The notes: generated by a model from the sequence alone, not told the origin. DNA of 64,000 nucleotides from Paraburkholderia graminis C4D1M (GCF_000172415.1 NZ_ABLD01000023.1:1-64000); one strand, 5' to 3'. Shown: positions 49,843 through 62,519, counted from the stretch's first letter. Made by a program: numbers and translations.

Positions 49843-51726
49843 TTACTTGCCGACCAGCAGGCTCGAATCGTCAGTCGTCGAACTGCGCATGCGCGCCGTT
49901 TCCTGGCGGACGGGGACGGGCGGTTCGCTCAAGCCCTTGATCAACTCCAGCGCCTGCCGCTCGAAGAGCCGCCGGTACAGGCCGTTCTCGAGACCGATCA
50001 GCGTTTCGTGGCTGCCTTCTTCGATCACCTTGCCCTTGTCGAGCACGAGCAACCGGTCGAGTGCGCGCACGGTCGACAGGCGGTGCGCGACCACGAGCGT
50101 CGTGCGGCCGAGCATCAGCCGCTCCATCGCCTGCTGGATCAGCACTTCGCTTTCGCTGTCGAGGCTCGATGTCGCTTCGTCGAGAATCAGAATGCGGGCG
50201 TCGGCGAGAAACGCGCGCGCGATTGCCACACGCTGACGCTCGCCGCCCGACAGCTTGATGCCGCGCTCCCCGACCAGCGTGTCATAACCGCCCGGCAACG
50301 CGCTGATGAAGTCGTGCGCGTTCGCAAGCCGCGCGGCTCGCTCGATGTCGGCGCGGCTCGCGTCCGGACGCGCATAGGCGATGTTCTCCGCGAGCGAGCG
50401 ATGAAACAGCACCGGCTCCTGCTGCACGATCGCAATCTGGCTGCGCAACGACGCCTGCCTGACCTGCGCGATGTCCTGACCGTCGATCGTGATGCGGCCT
50501 TCCGAAACGTCGTAAAGGCGCTGGATCAGCTTGATAAAGGTCGTCTTGCCCGAGCCCGAATGGCCGACCAGCCCGACGCGTTCGCCAGGCGCAATGCGCA
50601 CGGAGAAGTCGCGGTACAGCGGCGTGGCGTTCGCCCCATAGTGGAAGGTGACGTGCTCGAAGCGGATCTCGCCTTTGCCAATCGCGATCGGACCGGCGCC
50701 CGGCCGATCTTCGATACCGAGCGGCTGGCGCTCCAGCGACACGAGTTCTTCCATGTCGTTGACGGAGCGCTGCAAGTTGCGAATGTGCATGCCCACGTCG
50801 CGCAAATAGCCTTGCAGCATGAAGAACATCGTCAGCGCGAACGTGATGTCGCCGACGCTCGCCTCGCCGCGCAACCACAGCACGAGCGCCGCGCCGAGGA
50901 TAGCCGTCTGGATTGCCACCAGCATCGCGCCCTGCACGCCGCCGTTGATCGTGCCGCGAATCCACGTGCGCCGCGTGCGTTCGCGCCACTTGCCGATCAC
51001 GCGCGCAAGCAGCACTTCTTCGCGCTCTTCCGCGCCGAAGGCCTTGACCACGCCGTTGCAGCTCACCGCGTCCGCGAGCGCGCCGCCCATGCGCGTGTCC
51101 CACGCATTCGCGAGGCGTGCGGCGGGCGCGACATAGCCGAGCGACAGCGCGACCGTTACCGTGATGTAGATCAGCGAGCCGATGCCGACCACCGCGCCCA
51201 TCATCGGCCAGCGCCAGCCGAGCAGCAGCGTCGCGCCAACCAGCATGATCAGCGACGGAAACAGCGCGATCAGCAACGTGTCGTTCAGCAGGTCGAGCGC
51301 CCACATGCCGCGCGTGATTTTGCGCACGGTAGAGCCCGCGAAGCTGTTCGCATGCCAGTCGGTCGAAAACCGCTGCACGCGATGAAACGCGTTGGCGGCG
51401 ATCTCGCTCATCATCTTCAGCGTCAGCTTGATGATGTTGAAGTACATGCCTTGCCGCAGCAAGGTCGCGCCGAGGCCGAGCGCGCCGAGCACGCAAAACG
51501 CCGTGACCGCCGCGTGCCAGGCGCTGCCGCGCGCGGCCGGGCCCGACGCGATGGCGTCGACGAGGTGGCCGGCGAACATCGGCGTCAGCACGTCCGCCAC
51601 CGCTGAGAGCATGACGAGCGCCGCAATGACGACGATGCGCCACGGCTGTTTCGCCCAGTGAATGAAGGTGAAGCCGAGGACATCCTTAAAGGCTTGTCCG
51701 CGAAAGTCGAGTTTTTTTCCGGTCAT
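49843..51726 (-). CDS. ABC exporter half-transporter (second)
   Basis: 627-residue membrane-ATPase fusion of the ABCB/MsbA class. Transmembrane domain at about residues 25-310 (RIVVIAALVMLSAVADVLTP first), ATPase domain with Walker A GLVGHSGSGKTT, signature LSGGERQR, Walker B ILILDEATSSLDS and AHRLST. ATG 51726 (MTGKKLDFRGQAFKDVLGF) fits the family; upstream open frame to 51843 does not. Distinct from the first exporter (44432-46312). It faces the DUF2214 gene convergently. Confidence 0.92.
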   Translation of the reverse strand: MTGKKLDFRGQAFKDVLGFTFIHWAKQPWRIVVIAALVMLSAVADVLTPMFAGHLVDAIASGPAARGSAWHAAVTAFCVLGALGLGATLLRQGMYFNIIKLTLKMMSEIAANAFHRVQRFSTDWHANSFAGSTVRKITRGMWALDLLNDTLLIALFPSLIMLVGATLLLGWRWPMMGAVVGIGSLIYITVTVALSLGYVAPAARLANAWDTRMGGALADAVSCNGVVKAFGAEEREEVLLARVIGKWRERTRRTWIRGTINGGVQGAMLVAIQTAILGAALVLWLRGEASVGDITFALTMFFMLQGYLRDVGMHIRNLQRSVNDMEELVSLERQPLGIEDRPGAGPIAIGKGEIRFEHVTFHYGANATPLYRDFSVRIAPGERVGLVGHSGSGKTTFIKLIQRLYDVSEGRITIDGQDIAQVRQASLRSQIAIVQQEPVLFHRSLAENIAYARPDASRADIERAARLANAHDFISALPGGYDTLVGERGIKLSGGERQRVAIARAFLADARILILDEATSSLDSESEVLIQQAMERLMLGRTTLVVAHRLSTVRALDRLLVLDKGKVIEEGSHETLIGLENGLYRRLFERQALELIKGLSEPPVPVRQETARMRSSTTDDSSLLVGK

Positions 51727-52256
51727 TTTTCGACAACCCCGGCGCGCATGGCGCAACGGGGTTCCAGTCAAAAGCAGGATGAAGAGATAGTCGAAGCACG
51801 CGGTTAAACCGCAATGAAGCTGCGGCAATGAAACTGCGGGCAATAAGCCTGCGGAGCGAGCGGTGGACTATCTGGAATTGCGCGGCGCGCCTGCTTCGGC
51901 TGCACCGCGGATGGCGACAGGTCGGTGACCCGTCAGCGGCGACTCAGGAAACAACTGAGAGGCAAACGCGAGCGCCGCGGGACCATGTCAGGGACGGCCA
52001 TATGCACTGCAAACATGTGACGCCTCCCTGTGGTCAATGAGGTGGAGAAAGTAGACGGGGCGAATGCCCGAACACCGACTATATCAGCGCTGTTTTGCCG
52101 TCGCAATCGACGAGGTTTCGGTGTTGACGGCGCGGTCGATTACGGAGCCGCAAAACCGGATGCCAATACAACCACAAGACAGCGCGCCAAAACGGAAAAG
52201 GGCTCACGCATTTCTACGTGAGCCCTTTGTCTTCGGTGATCGACGCACCAAGAATC
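51727..52256. other. Intergenic region ABC transporter / tRNA-Val (530 bp)
   Basis: Upstream of the minus-strand ABC gene and downstream of tRNA-Val. Apart from the tRNA terminator at 52196-52228 I see no gene or clear promoter. A 63-codon plus-strand frame (52030-52221) runs through the terminator and has no coding character. Confidence 0.4.
52196..52228 (-). terminator. Terminator after tRNA-Val
   Basis: AAAGGGCTCACG (52197-52208) and CGTGAGCCCTTT (52217-52228), a perfect 12-bp stem with an 8-nt loop; on the minus strand followed by T residues. About 28 nt past the tRNA 3' end. Confidence 0.85.
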
Positions 52257-52331
52257 TGGTGGGTAGTACTGGGATCGAACCAGTGACCCCTGCCGTGTGA
52301 AGGCAGTGCTCTACCGCTGAGCTAACCACCC
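52257..52331 (-). tRNA. tRNA-Val (CAC)
   Basis: 75-nt cloverleaf on the minus strand with acceptor GGGTGGT/ACTACCC, D arm TAGCTCAGCGGTAGAGC, anticodon CAC (52297-52299) in the loop TTCACAC, T arm GGTTCGATCCC and encoded CCA. Confidence 0.96.
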
Positions 52332-52379
52332 GAAGAGATCGAGATTATGTCAGGCATTGCGGAACTCGTCCAGCACTTT

Positions 52380-53123
52380 TTAAGCGGCTTGCTCATCCGA
52401 CACGGCCGACACGGGCGCAGGTTCGAGACGCCATACGCTCGTGCCTCTGATCGCCTTGTCGAGGCCGTCGAGAACTTCCTGATGCGCGGCGAGCTCGTCG
52501 TCGCTGGCCGCAATCACCACGAGATCCAGCGATTCGATCGCCACGCGCGGCGCATGCGCTTCGCCGCCGGCGTGCGATTCGCCGAGCATGTCGATGACGA
52601 GGCTTTCCTGGCCGCGCGTCATCGCAAGATAAACCTCGGCGAGCAGTTCCGAGTCGAGCAGCGCGCCGTGCAGCGTGCGGTGCGCGTTACTGATGCCGAA
52701 GCGATCGCAGAGCGCGTCCAGTGAATTGCGCTTACCGGGGAACATCTGCTTGGCGCGCGCGAGCGTGTCGATGATCTCGCCGCAATACGTGCTCACGGGC
52801 GGCAGGCCGAGCAACGCGAATTCGGCGTCGAGAAAGCCGATGTCGAAGGGCGCGTTGTGAATGATCAGGTCCGCGCCCTGGATAAAGTCGCGAATCTGGT
52901 CGGCGATGTCGGCGAACTTCGGCTTGTCGCTGAGGAATTCGGTGGTCAGGCCGTGGACCGCCAGCGCGCCGGGATCGCTGTCGCGTTCGGGATTGATATA
53001 GAAATGCAGGTTGTTGCCGGTGAGCCGCCGGTTCACCAGTTCGACGCAGCCCAGCTCGAGGATGCGGTCGCCGGTGCGGGCGTTGAGGCCGGTCGTTTCG
53101 GTATCGAGGATCAGTTGACGCAT
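52380..53123 (-). CDS. dnaQ: DNA polymerase III epsilon subunit
   Basis: 3'-5' proofreading exonuclease of the replicative polymerase, 247 aa. Exo I DTETTG (Asp7, Glu9), Exo II HNAPFDIGFLDAE, Exo III-epsilon HGALLDSELLAEVY. The C-terminal third, which binds the alpha subunit, is present. It lies beside rnhA in the same direction, the reverse of the overlapping divergent pair seen in E. coli but with the same neighbours (gloB, yafS, rnhA, dnaQ). Confidence 0.96.
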   Translation of the reverse strand: MRQLILDTETTGLNARTGDRILELGCVELVNRRLTGNNLHFYINPERDSDPGALAVHGLTTEFLSDKPKFADIADQIRDFIQGADLIIHNAPFDIGFLDAEFALLGLPPVSTYCGEIIDTLARAKQMFPGKRNSLDALCDRFGISNAHRTLHGALLDSELLAEVYLAMTRGQESLVIDMLGESHAGGEAHAPRVAIESLDLVVIAASDDELAAHQEVLDGLDKAIRGTSVWRLEPAPVSAVSDEQAA

Positions 53124-53195
53124 ATCGGTTTAGCTTGCCTCAGAAGTTGCAGCCGCAAACAAGCAGCAAAAGAACGCGCGGGCCGGCGGCTGGCG

Positions 53196-53642
53196 TCATA
53201 GTTCCGCGAGCGATGCGACGCCGCGGTTGGCGAGCTGATCGGCGCGCTCGTTCTCCGGGTGCCCGTTATGGCCGCGCACCCAGCGCCATTCGATTTCGTG
53301 CTGCGCGACGAGCGCGTCGAGCCGCTTCCACAAATCCGCGTTCTTGACCGGCTGCTTCGCCGCCGTGACCCAGCCTTTCTTTTTCCAGCCGTGAATCCAC
53401 TCGCTGATGCCTTTCTGCACGTACTGCGAATCGGTGTGCACGACGGCCTTGCATGGACGCTTGAGCGCTTCGAGCGCGGAAATCACGCCCATCAGTTCCA
53501 TGCGGTTGTTGGTCGTATTCGCTTCGCCGCCGAACAGCTCTTTTTCCTGATCGCCGAAGCGCAAAAGCGCGCCCCAGCCGCCGGGGCCGGGGTTGCCCTT
53601 GCAGGCGCCGTCCGTATAAATGTCGATGATGTTCGCTGTCAT
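53196..53642 (-). CDS. rnhA: Ribonuclease HI
   Basis: Degrades RNA in RNA-DNA hybrids; 148 aa. The four catalytic acidic residues are present: Asp11 (YTDGACKGN), Glu49 (NRMELMG), Asp71 (HTDSQYV) and Asp135 (ERADQLA), plus the basic handle WKKKGW. ATG 53642 overlaps the stop of the upstream methyltransferase gene; the frame upstream is a shadow. Precedes dnaQ by 72 bp. Confidence 0.97.
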   Translation of the reverse strand: MTANIIDIYTDGACKGNPGPGGWGALLRFGDQEKELFGGEANTTNNRMELMGVISALEALKRPCKAVVHTDSQYVQKGISEWIHGWKKKGWVTAAKQPVKNADLWKRLDALVAQHEIEWRWVRGHNGHPENERADQLANRGVASLAEL

Positions 53643-54511
53643 TGAGTGTGGTTGCGTGTATTCGGTGTGGCGGCGGGCGCGAGGCCCGCGGCGAGGACGG
53701 GTTTTTTCACCTTCAGCGGTCCGACGAGGCGCATGCCGCGCACGCGCTTGATCGCCTTGATCATGTAGGTTGCGCCGAAAATCGGCCACCAGCGGTCGCC
53801 GGCGGCTTCCATGAAGCCGTAGCGGGAGAGCCACTGGTCGCTGTCGAGCGGCGGACGATAGCAGCCGAAGCGCCCGCGTTCAAGGTCGAATCCGAGCAGC
53901 TTGATCCAGTCCTTAAGACGCGTGAAGGCGATCAGATCGACGGCGGCGGGCACGAACGGCCGGCCGGTCATCTTGCCGACCGATTGCCGCGCGCCCCATA
54001 GCGACAACGAGTTGAAGCCGAGAATGATCAGTTGGCCTTCCGGCATCAGCACGCGTTCGGCTTCGCGCAGCAGGCGGTGCGGGTCGCTCGTAAATTCGAG
54101 CGTGTGCGGCATCACGATCAGATCGACGCTCTGCGCCTCGAACGGCAGATCGAGCAGATCGCACCAGACGGCACTGCGCCCCGTTGGCGAAGGCAGCGGC
54201 GCAAACGCGCCGCGCGCCGGGCCGTGCGTCGCGCCGTGCGTCGGATTGCCCGCTCCGTTGCCGGCGTGCGCGTCCGCGCGCGGGAAGCTGTAGGGCGCGC
54301 TCGCGCCGCTGGCGGCGTCCAGCACCAGCCCGCGGCAGGGCATGCGATTTTCGCGCAAGGCGTCGAGCTGCGGCAGGCCGAGTTGCAGTGCGTGGTAGCC
54401 GAACACGTCCGACACCACACGGTCGAGCTGGGTCTGTTCCCACTCGAGCACGTAGCGGCCAGGCGGCGAATCCGTCCAGGCGGGCCAGTCTATAATCGCT
54501 CGGTCAGTCAT
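53639..54511 (-). CDS. YafS-like SAM-dependent methyltransferase
   Basis: Class I methyltransferase (type 11) of 290 aa; motif I appears as LVLDAASGASAPYSF (weak G-rich loop), then CDLLDLPFEAQSVDLIVMPHTLEF and RVLMPEGQLIILGFN. It occupies the position of E. coli yafS between gloB and rnhA. ATG 54511 is chosen because MTDRAIIDWPAWTDSPPGRYVL fits the family; only 19 bp separate it from the divergent gloB start. The stop overlaps the rnhA start. Substrate unknown. An Ala/His/Gly-rich insert (residues about 80-112) interrupts the usual fold after motif I. Confidence 0.85.
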   Translation of the reverse strand: MTDRAIIDWPAWTDSPPGRYVLEWEQTQLDRVVSDVFGYHALQLGLPQLDALRENRMPCRGLVLDAASGASAPYSFPRADAHAGNGAGNPTHGATHGPARGAFAPLPSPTGRSAVWCDLLDLPFEAQSVDLIVMPHTLEFTSDPHRLLREAERVLMPEGQLIILGFNSLSLWGARQSVGKMTGRPFVPAAVDLIAFTRLKDWIKLLGFDLERGRFGCYRPPLDSDQWLSRYGFMEAAGDRWWPIFGATYMIKAIKRVRGMRLVGPLKVKKPVLAAGLAPAATPNTRNHTQ

Positions 54512-54530
54512 ATCAAAGAATGCGTCGCCT

Positions 54531-55322
54531 ATGAATGCGCTCGAGTACGTACCGGTCCCGGCGTTTGAAGACAATTACATCTGGGTCGTTTCCGACGGAC
54601 ACCACGCGGTAGTCGTCGATCCGGGCGAGGCCGCTCCGGTTCGCGCCTATCTGGCCAAACGCGGGTGGCGGCTGAGCGCTATTTTACTCACGCACCATCA
54701 TCAAGACCACGTCGGCGGGGTGGCCGATCTGCTGAATGGCCAGGACGTTCCCGTCTACGGGCCCGCCGGTGAAGCGATCGAGCGTGTCACGCAGCGTCTT
54801 GAAAATGGCGATCGGGTGACGATTGCCGCGCCTGCGCTCGAACTGAGCGTGCTGGACGTGCCAGGTCATACGAGCGGCCACATCGCCTATTTTCAGGCGG
54901 CAGATCCCGGCGGCACGCCTCACGTGTTTTGCGGCGATACGCTGTTCGCTTGCGGATGCGGCCGGTTGTTCGAAGGCACGCCGCAGCAGATGCTGGCGTC
55001 GCTCGACTCGCTCGCCGCGTTGCCCGGCGAAACGCAAGTGCACTGCGCGCACGAATATACACTCTCTAACATCCGCTTCGCGCTCGCCTGCGAGCCGGGC
55101 AACGCCGACTTGCAAGCCTGGCGGGACCAGGCGGCCGACTTGCGAGCCCGCAATCTGCCGACGCTGCCCACCACGATCGCCCACGAACGCGCGGTGAATC
55201 CTTTCCTGCGGGCCGGCAATCCCGCCGTCCAGGCAGCCCTGCAGGAGCAGTTGCACGAGAAAGTATCGGACCGGCTTGGAGCGTTCACGCTGATGCGCGA
55301 ATGGAAGAACCGCTTCCGGTGA
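54531..55322 (+). CDS. gloB: Hydroxyacylglutathione hydrolase (glyoxalase II)
   Basis: Hydrolyses S-D-lactoylglutathione in methylglyoxal detoxification. Metallo-beta-lactamase fold, 263 aa. Dinuclear metal ligands are visible: His55, His57, Asp59, His60 (THHHQDH), His113 (PGHTSGH), Asp136 (CGDTLF) and His174 (CAHEYT). Start ATG 54531 lies 19 bp from the divergent yafS-like start; a TATAAT at 54491-54496, inside that gene, is a likely -10. Confidence 0.96.
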   Translation: MNALEYVPVPAFEDNYIWVVSDGHHAVVVDPGEAAPVRAYLAKRGWRLSAILLTHHHQDHVGGVADLLNGQDVPVYGPAGEAIERVTQRLENGDRVTIAAPALELSVLDVPGHTSGHIAYFQAADPGGTPHVFCGDTLFACGCGRLFEGTPQQMLASLDSLAALPGETQVHCAHEYTLSNIRFALACEPGNADLQAWRDQAADLRARNLPTLPTTIAHERAVNPFLRAGNPAVQAALQEQLHEKVSDRLGAFTLMREWKNRFR

Positions 55323-55478
55323 CCGGGTCGGCCCTGGGGTCTTCCTCAAGCGAAGAATCGGAAGAATTCGCCAAGCCTTAGATTTGCTTGATTTTTTCGT
55401 CAATTTCCAATTGACGTAGACGTTAGGGTTTCGTACTATCGGCTGCAAATTCCAGCCCTTGTGGAAGCCGAGACGTTC

Positions 55479-57143
55479 ATGCGATTTATCTTTAGTGCGT
55501 TGCTGGTCCTGACGCTCGCCGCCTGCGCGAGCCAGGGACCAACGACGGTCAGCCCCACCACCGCAACAAATCCCGCCAGTCAGCAAGCCGTAGCAGACGC
55601 ACTTCGCAAGACAGCCACCGCCAAGGAAACCATCAACGTCGACAAAGGCTCCGTCACGCAGTTGACGAGCGCGGACGCCGACTTGTGGGGCCGTATTCGC
55701 CGTGGTTTCCAGATGCCCGACCTGCAGACCGACCTGGTCGACATGCAGGTCAACTGGTATGCGCAGCGTCCCGATTACGTGCAGCGCATGACCGAGCGCT
55801 CGCAGAAGTACCTGTACCACATCGTCGAGGAACTCGAGGCGCGCCATATGCCGACCGAGCTCGCGTTGCTGCCGTTCATCGAGTCGGCGTACAGCCCGCA
55901 GGCGTTGTCGGTGGCGAAGGCGGCCGGCATGTGGCAGTTCATGCCGGGCACCGGCCGCACCTACAACCTCAAGCAGAACATGTGGCAGGACGAGCGCCGC
56001 GACGTGCTGGCGTCGACCAGCGCCGCGCTCGACTATCTGTCGCGTCTGCATGACATGTTCGGCGACTGGCAGCTCGCGCTCGCGGCGTACAACTGGGGCG
56101 AGGGTAACGTGCAGCGCGCCATCGCGCGTAACGAAGCGGCGGGCTTGCCGACCGACTACCTGAGCCTGCGCATGCCGAACGAGACGCGCAACTACGTGCC
56201 GAAGCTGCAGGCCGTCAAGAACATCGTGATGAACCCGCAGATGTACGGGCTCGCGCTGCCGTCCATTCCGAATCACCCGTATTTCGTGACCGTCACCACG
56301 TCGCACGATATCGACGTGGACATGGCGGCCAAACTGGCCAATCTGCCGCTCGACGAATTCCGCTCGCTGAACCCGTCGTTCAGGAAGCCGGTCATTCTCG
56401 GCGCGACGCAGCCGCAAATCCTGCTGCCGTTCGACAATGCGAGCGCGTTCGAGCGCAATCTGAAAACGTATTCGGGTTCGCTGTCGTCGTGGACCACGTA
56501 CACGGTCACCGAGCGTTCGGCGCCGGCGGCGATCGCGCAAAAGATCGGTGTCGACGCCGACACGCTGATGGAAGTGAACAAGATTCCGGTCGGCATGCGT
56601 CTTAAGCCGGGCTCCACGATTGTCGTGCCGCGCGGTTCGGACGACGACGAGGACATCAGCGCGGACGTCGCGGAAAGCGCCGTGCTCGCGATGGAGCCGG
56701 ACGTCCCCGACACGCGCAAGATGCTGATCCGCGTGCGCCGCAATCAGTCGATGGCGGCTATCGCGCTGCGCTACGGCGTGTCCGTCGGCCAGTTGAAGGC
56801 GTGGAACCGCACGCATCGCGACAGCGTCTCACGCGGCCAGGTCGTCGTGCTGCACGTGCCGGTCGGCCGGGCGGTCCCGAGCGAACCGGGGCCGGAGCGC
56901 ATCGCGACCGATGTCGAAGGTGGCGGCGTCCAGAAGATCGGCACGCGCGTCGGCGGCTCGAAGCGCGAAGCGCGCAGCGAGAGGACGAAAGGGCGCGGAC
57001 ATTCGGCGGCGGTGGTGAAGGTGTCCGAGCCGGTGGCGAAGGGCGGCAAGTCGAAAGCGTCCGCGGCGCCTGCCGGCAAGGTGACGAAGGTATCGGCTTC
57101 CACTTCCAGCAAGAGCAGCAAGAGCACGAAGAAGAGCAACTGA
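55479..57143 (+). CDS. mltD: Membrane-bound lytic murein transglycosylase D
   Basis: Outer-membrane lipoprotein cleaving peptidoglycan glycan strands, 554 aa. Lipobox LTLAAC (Cys16). SLT domain with catalytic Glu134 in LLPFIESAYSPQALS and AYNWGEGNVQRAI. Two LysM-type segments follow (about 340-385 and 410-455: IRVRRNQSMAAIALRYGVSV). The tail is Ser/Lys-rich low complexity. ATG 55479 gives the lipoprotein signal; a GTG 18 nt earlier would place extra residues before it. A terminator follows at 57227. Confidence 0.94.
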   Translation: MRFIFSALLVLTLAACASQGPTTVSPTTATNPASQQAVADALRKTATAKETINVDKGSVTQLTSADADLWGRIRRGFQMPDLQTDLVDMQVNWYAQRPDYVQRMTERSQKYLYHIVEELEARHMPTELALLPFIESAYSPQALSVAKAAGMWQFMPGTGRTYNLKQNMWQDERRDVLASTSAALDYLSRLHDMFGDWQLALAAYNWGEGNVQRAIARNEAAGLPTDYLSLRMPNETRNYVPKLQAVKNIVMNPQMYGLALPSIPNHPYFVTVTTSHDIDVDMAAKLANLPLDEFRSLNPSFRKPVILGATQPQILLPFDNASAFERNLKTYSGSLSSWTTYTVTERSAPAAIAQKIGVDADTLMEVNKIPVGMRLKPGSTIVVPRGSDDDEDISADVAESAVLAMEPDVPDTRKMLIRVRRNQSMAAIALRYGVSVGQLKAWNRTHRDSVSRGQVVVLHVPVGRAVPSEPGPERIATDVEGGGVQKIGTRVGGSKREARSERTKGRGHSAAVVKVSEPVAKGGKSKASAAPAGKVTKVSASTSSKSSKSTKKSN

Positions 57144-57226
57144 TGCAGATTAATGCTGGTTGATGCGCCGATCGGGCTTCCGATCGACGCAGAGCCTGCC
57201 GCGCTCCGACATGAAATGAGTTTTCG

Positions 57227-57256
57227 ACGCCGTCACCCTGTGGTGACGGCGTTTTT
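57227..57256 (+). terminator. Intrinsic terminator after mltD
   Basis: ACGCCGTCACC (57227-57237) and GGTGACGGCGT (57242-57252), 11-bp perfect stem with CTGT loop, followed by T4. Confidence 0.88.
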
Positions 57257-57495
57257 CATTGTGCGCCGTCCGGCAACTGGTGCTTGCCTACGAGCCGGGG
57301 CGTGCTACTGCCGTCGGGCGCCAGGCGCGACGATGCGCGAATCTTTCCTCCGCGATTTCGATCCCGCCGCCGGGCGTCTTGACGCTATCCCGAAACGGCC
57401 GCCGCGCATAAGCCCGGCAACCGCGCAAGCCGCTCGCAGCAAGGCTTTGACCCGCCGGGCGAGCACCGCCACGCCCCCGCCCAGCCATCTCGGAT

Positions 57496-57525
57496 TTGGA
57501 GAGAACGGCGGTTTCCGGCTATAAT
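57496..57525 (+). promoter_or_regulatory. carAB promoter
   Basis: TTGGAG (57496-57501), 18-bp spacer, consensus TATAAT (57520-57525). Transcription near 57532 would give a leader of about 250 nt. Confidence 0.65.
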
Positions 57526-57780
57526 TCCAAGGTTTGAGCTTATCAACCCGCACCCTAGCGCCTACCTCTCCCATACCGTTCATCCGCCGCGCGCCACAGG
57601 CGTAGCAAGAAGGGCCCGCACCTCGCCGATCCGTCCACACAATGGACCCATCGTGCGCCCCTTGCGACGTCAACGGCAGTACGCGAGCGAGTCTGCGCGC
57701 GCATCCCGTGATGCTGTTCGCTGCGGCTCGCAAACCGGATAGGCAGGTCGGCAACAGGGTGTTCCCCCAAGGAGTCTCCC

Positions 57781-58935
57781 GTGTTGCCGTCATTTTCTCC
57801 CGCTCTGCTCGCGCTCGCCGACGGCACGGTCTTTCGTGGTTATTCGATCGGCGCCCCCGGGCATACCATCGGCGAAGTCGTGTTCAACACGGCTATCACC
57901 GGCTATCAGGAAATCCTGACTGACCCGAGCTACGCGCGCCAGATCGTCACCCTCACGTATCCGCACATCGGCAATGTCGGCGTCAACGCCGAAGACGTCG
58001 AGGCGACGAAAGTCCATGCCGCTGGGCTGATCATTCGCGATCTGCCGGTCCTCGCGTCGAACTTCCGCATGGAGCGCACGCTCAGCCAGTATCTGCAGGA
58101 CGAAGGCGTGGTCGCCATCGCCGGCCTCGACACCCGCAAGCTGACCCGCGTTCTGCGCGACAAGGGCGCGCAGAACGGCGCGATTCTCGCCGGTTCGGAC
58201 GACGAAGCAAAGGCTATCGAACTCGCACGCTCGTTCCCGGGCCTCTCGGGCATGGACCTCGCGAAGGTCGTGTCGACGAAGGAAACCTATGAGTGGACGC
58301 AAACCGAATGGCGTCTCGGCAACGGCTACGGCAAGCAGAACGCGCCGAAGTACCGCGTCGTCGCGTTCGATTACGGCGTCAAGTACAACATCCTTCGCAT
58401 GCTGGCGGAGCGCGGTTGCCACGTCACCGTGCTGCCGGCGCAAGCTACCGCGGCTGATGCGCTCGCGCTCAATCCGGACGGCATCTTCCTGTCGAACGGC
58501 CCCGGCGACCCGGAGCCGTGCGACTACGCGATCAAGGCAACCAAAGAGTTGATCGAGCGCGGCATTCCGACCTTCGGCATCTGCCTCGGCCATCAGATCA
58601 TGGGCCTCGCGCTCGGCGCGAAAACCGTGAAGATGAAGACCGGTCACCACGGCGCGAATCATCCGGTGAAAGACCTGGAAGACGGCCGCGTGGTCATCAC
58701 GTCGCAGAACCACGGTTTTGCTGTCGATGCGAACACGCTGCCCGCCAACGCCCGCGTTACGCATGTGTCGCTCTTCGACGGCACGCTGCAAGGCTTCGCG
58801 CTCTCCGACAAGCCGGCTTTCTGCTTCCAGGGTCACCCGGAAGCATCGCCGGGTCCGCACGACATCGCGTATCTGTTCGACCGCTTTACCGGATTGATGG
58901 ACGCGAAGAAGGCCGGCAAGACCGCGGCGGCGTAA
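57781..58935 (+). CDS. carA: Carbamoyl-phosphate synthase small subunit
   Basis: Glutaminase subunit supplying ammonia to CarB for carbamoyl phosphate, used in arginine and pyrimidine synthesis. The 384-residue protein has N-terminal interaction domain (FNTAITGYQEILTDPSYA) and class I amidotransferase domain with the nucleophile in TFGICLGHQ and the partner HPEASPGPHD. It starts with GTG 57781 after AGGAGT. carB follows 111 bp downstream. Confidence 0.96.
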   Translation: MLPSFSPALLALADGTVFRGYSIGAPGHTIGEVVFNTAITGYQEILTDPSYARQIVTLTYPHIGNVGVNAEDVEATKVHAAGLIIRDLPVLASNFRMERTLSQYLQDEGVVAIAGLDTRKLTRVLRDKGAQNGAILAGSDDEAKAIELARSFPGLSGMDLAKVVSTKETYEWTQTEWRLGNGYGKQNAPKYRVVAFDYGVKYNILRMLAERGCHVTVLPAQATAADALALNPDGIFLSNGPGDPEPCDYAIKATKELIERGIPTFGICLGHQIMGLALGAKTVKMKTGHHGANHPVKDLEDGRVVITSQNHGFAVDANTLPANARVTHVSLFDGTLQGFALSDKPAFCFQGHPEASPGPHDIAYLFDRFTGLMDAKKAGKTAAA

Positions 58936-59046
58936 GAACGCACGCCGCGGCAAGCCCCGCAGCAAGCAGCCAGAAGCAAAGCGCGCGCAACGCCCACGCG
59001 GCGCGCGCCGACGGAAAGAATTCAGGAATACATTAGCGAGAGCGTT

Positions 59047-62301
<3,255 letters not shown>

Positions 62302-62330
62302 GGCTTCGAATACCTGTCCAGGATGTAAGT

Positions 62331-62425
62331 GCCGCGGTTAAGCGGCGTTTCGCAGGTGCTGTGGTCCGGGTTTTCCCCCGGCCGCCGGCTCCCGCGAAAT
62401 GCACTTAACCGCGGTGATTTTTTTT
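62331..62425 (+). terminator. Large terminator structure after carB
   Basis: CCGCGGTTAAG (62332-62342) pairs perfectly with CTTAACCGCGG (62404-62414), followed by a run of T8. The 61-nt loop has inner complementary segments (TTTCGC with GCGAAA). Unusually large for an intrinsic terminator. Confidence 0.75.
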
Positions 62426-62484
62426 ACGGCCGTTTTTTGTTCCAAAGCGCTCCCATCTGCCGCTTTAGCGCCAGATCCCAAAAA

Positions 62485-62519
62485 GGGCCGGGAGGGTTTG
62501 GAGCGGCCCGGCGTTTTTT
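62485..62519 (+). terminator. Terminator/attenuator hairpin before greA
   Basis: GGGCCG (62485-62490) and CGGCCC (62504-62509), then GGCG and T6 (62514-62519), ending 12 nt before the greA start codon. Confidence 0.5.

Larger units (their letters stand above)
57144..57780 (+). other. Region between mltD and carA (637 bp)
   Basis: Holds the mltD terminator (57227-57256), a good promoter (57496-57525) and a leader of about 250 nt for carAB. No plausible gene; the frames seen here run through the terminator. I see no PyrR-like or ArgR-like site I can defend. Confidence 0.5.

Noticed and set aside
52030..52221. 63-codon plus-strand frame near tRNA-Val
   Set aside because: Runs through the tRNA-Val terminator and has no coding character.
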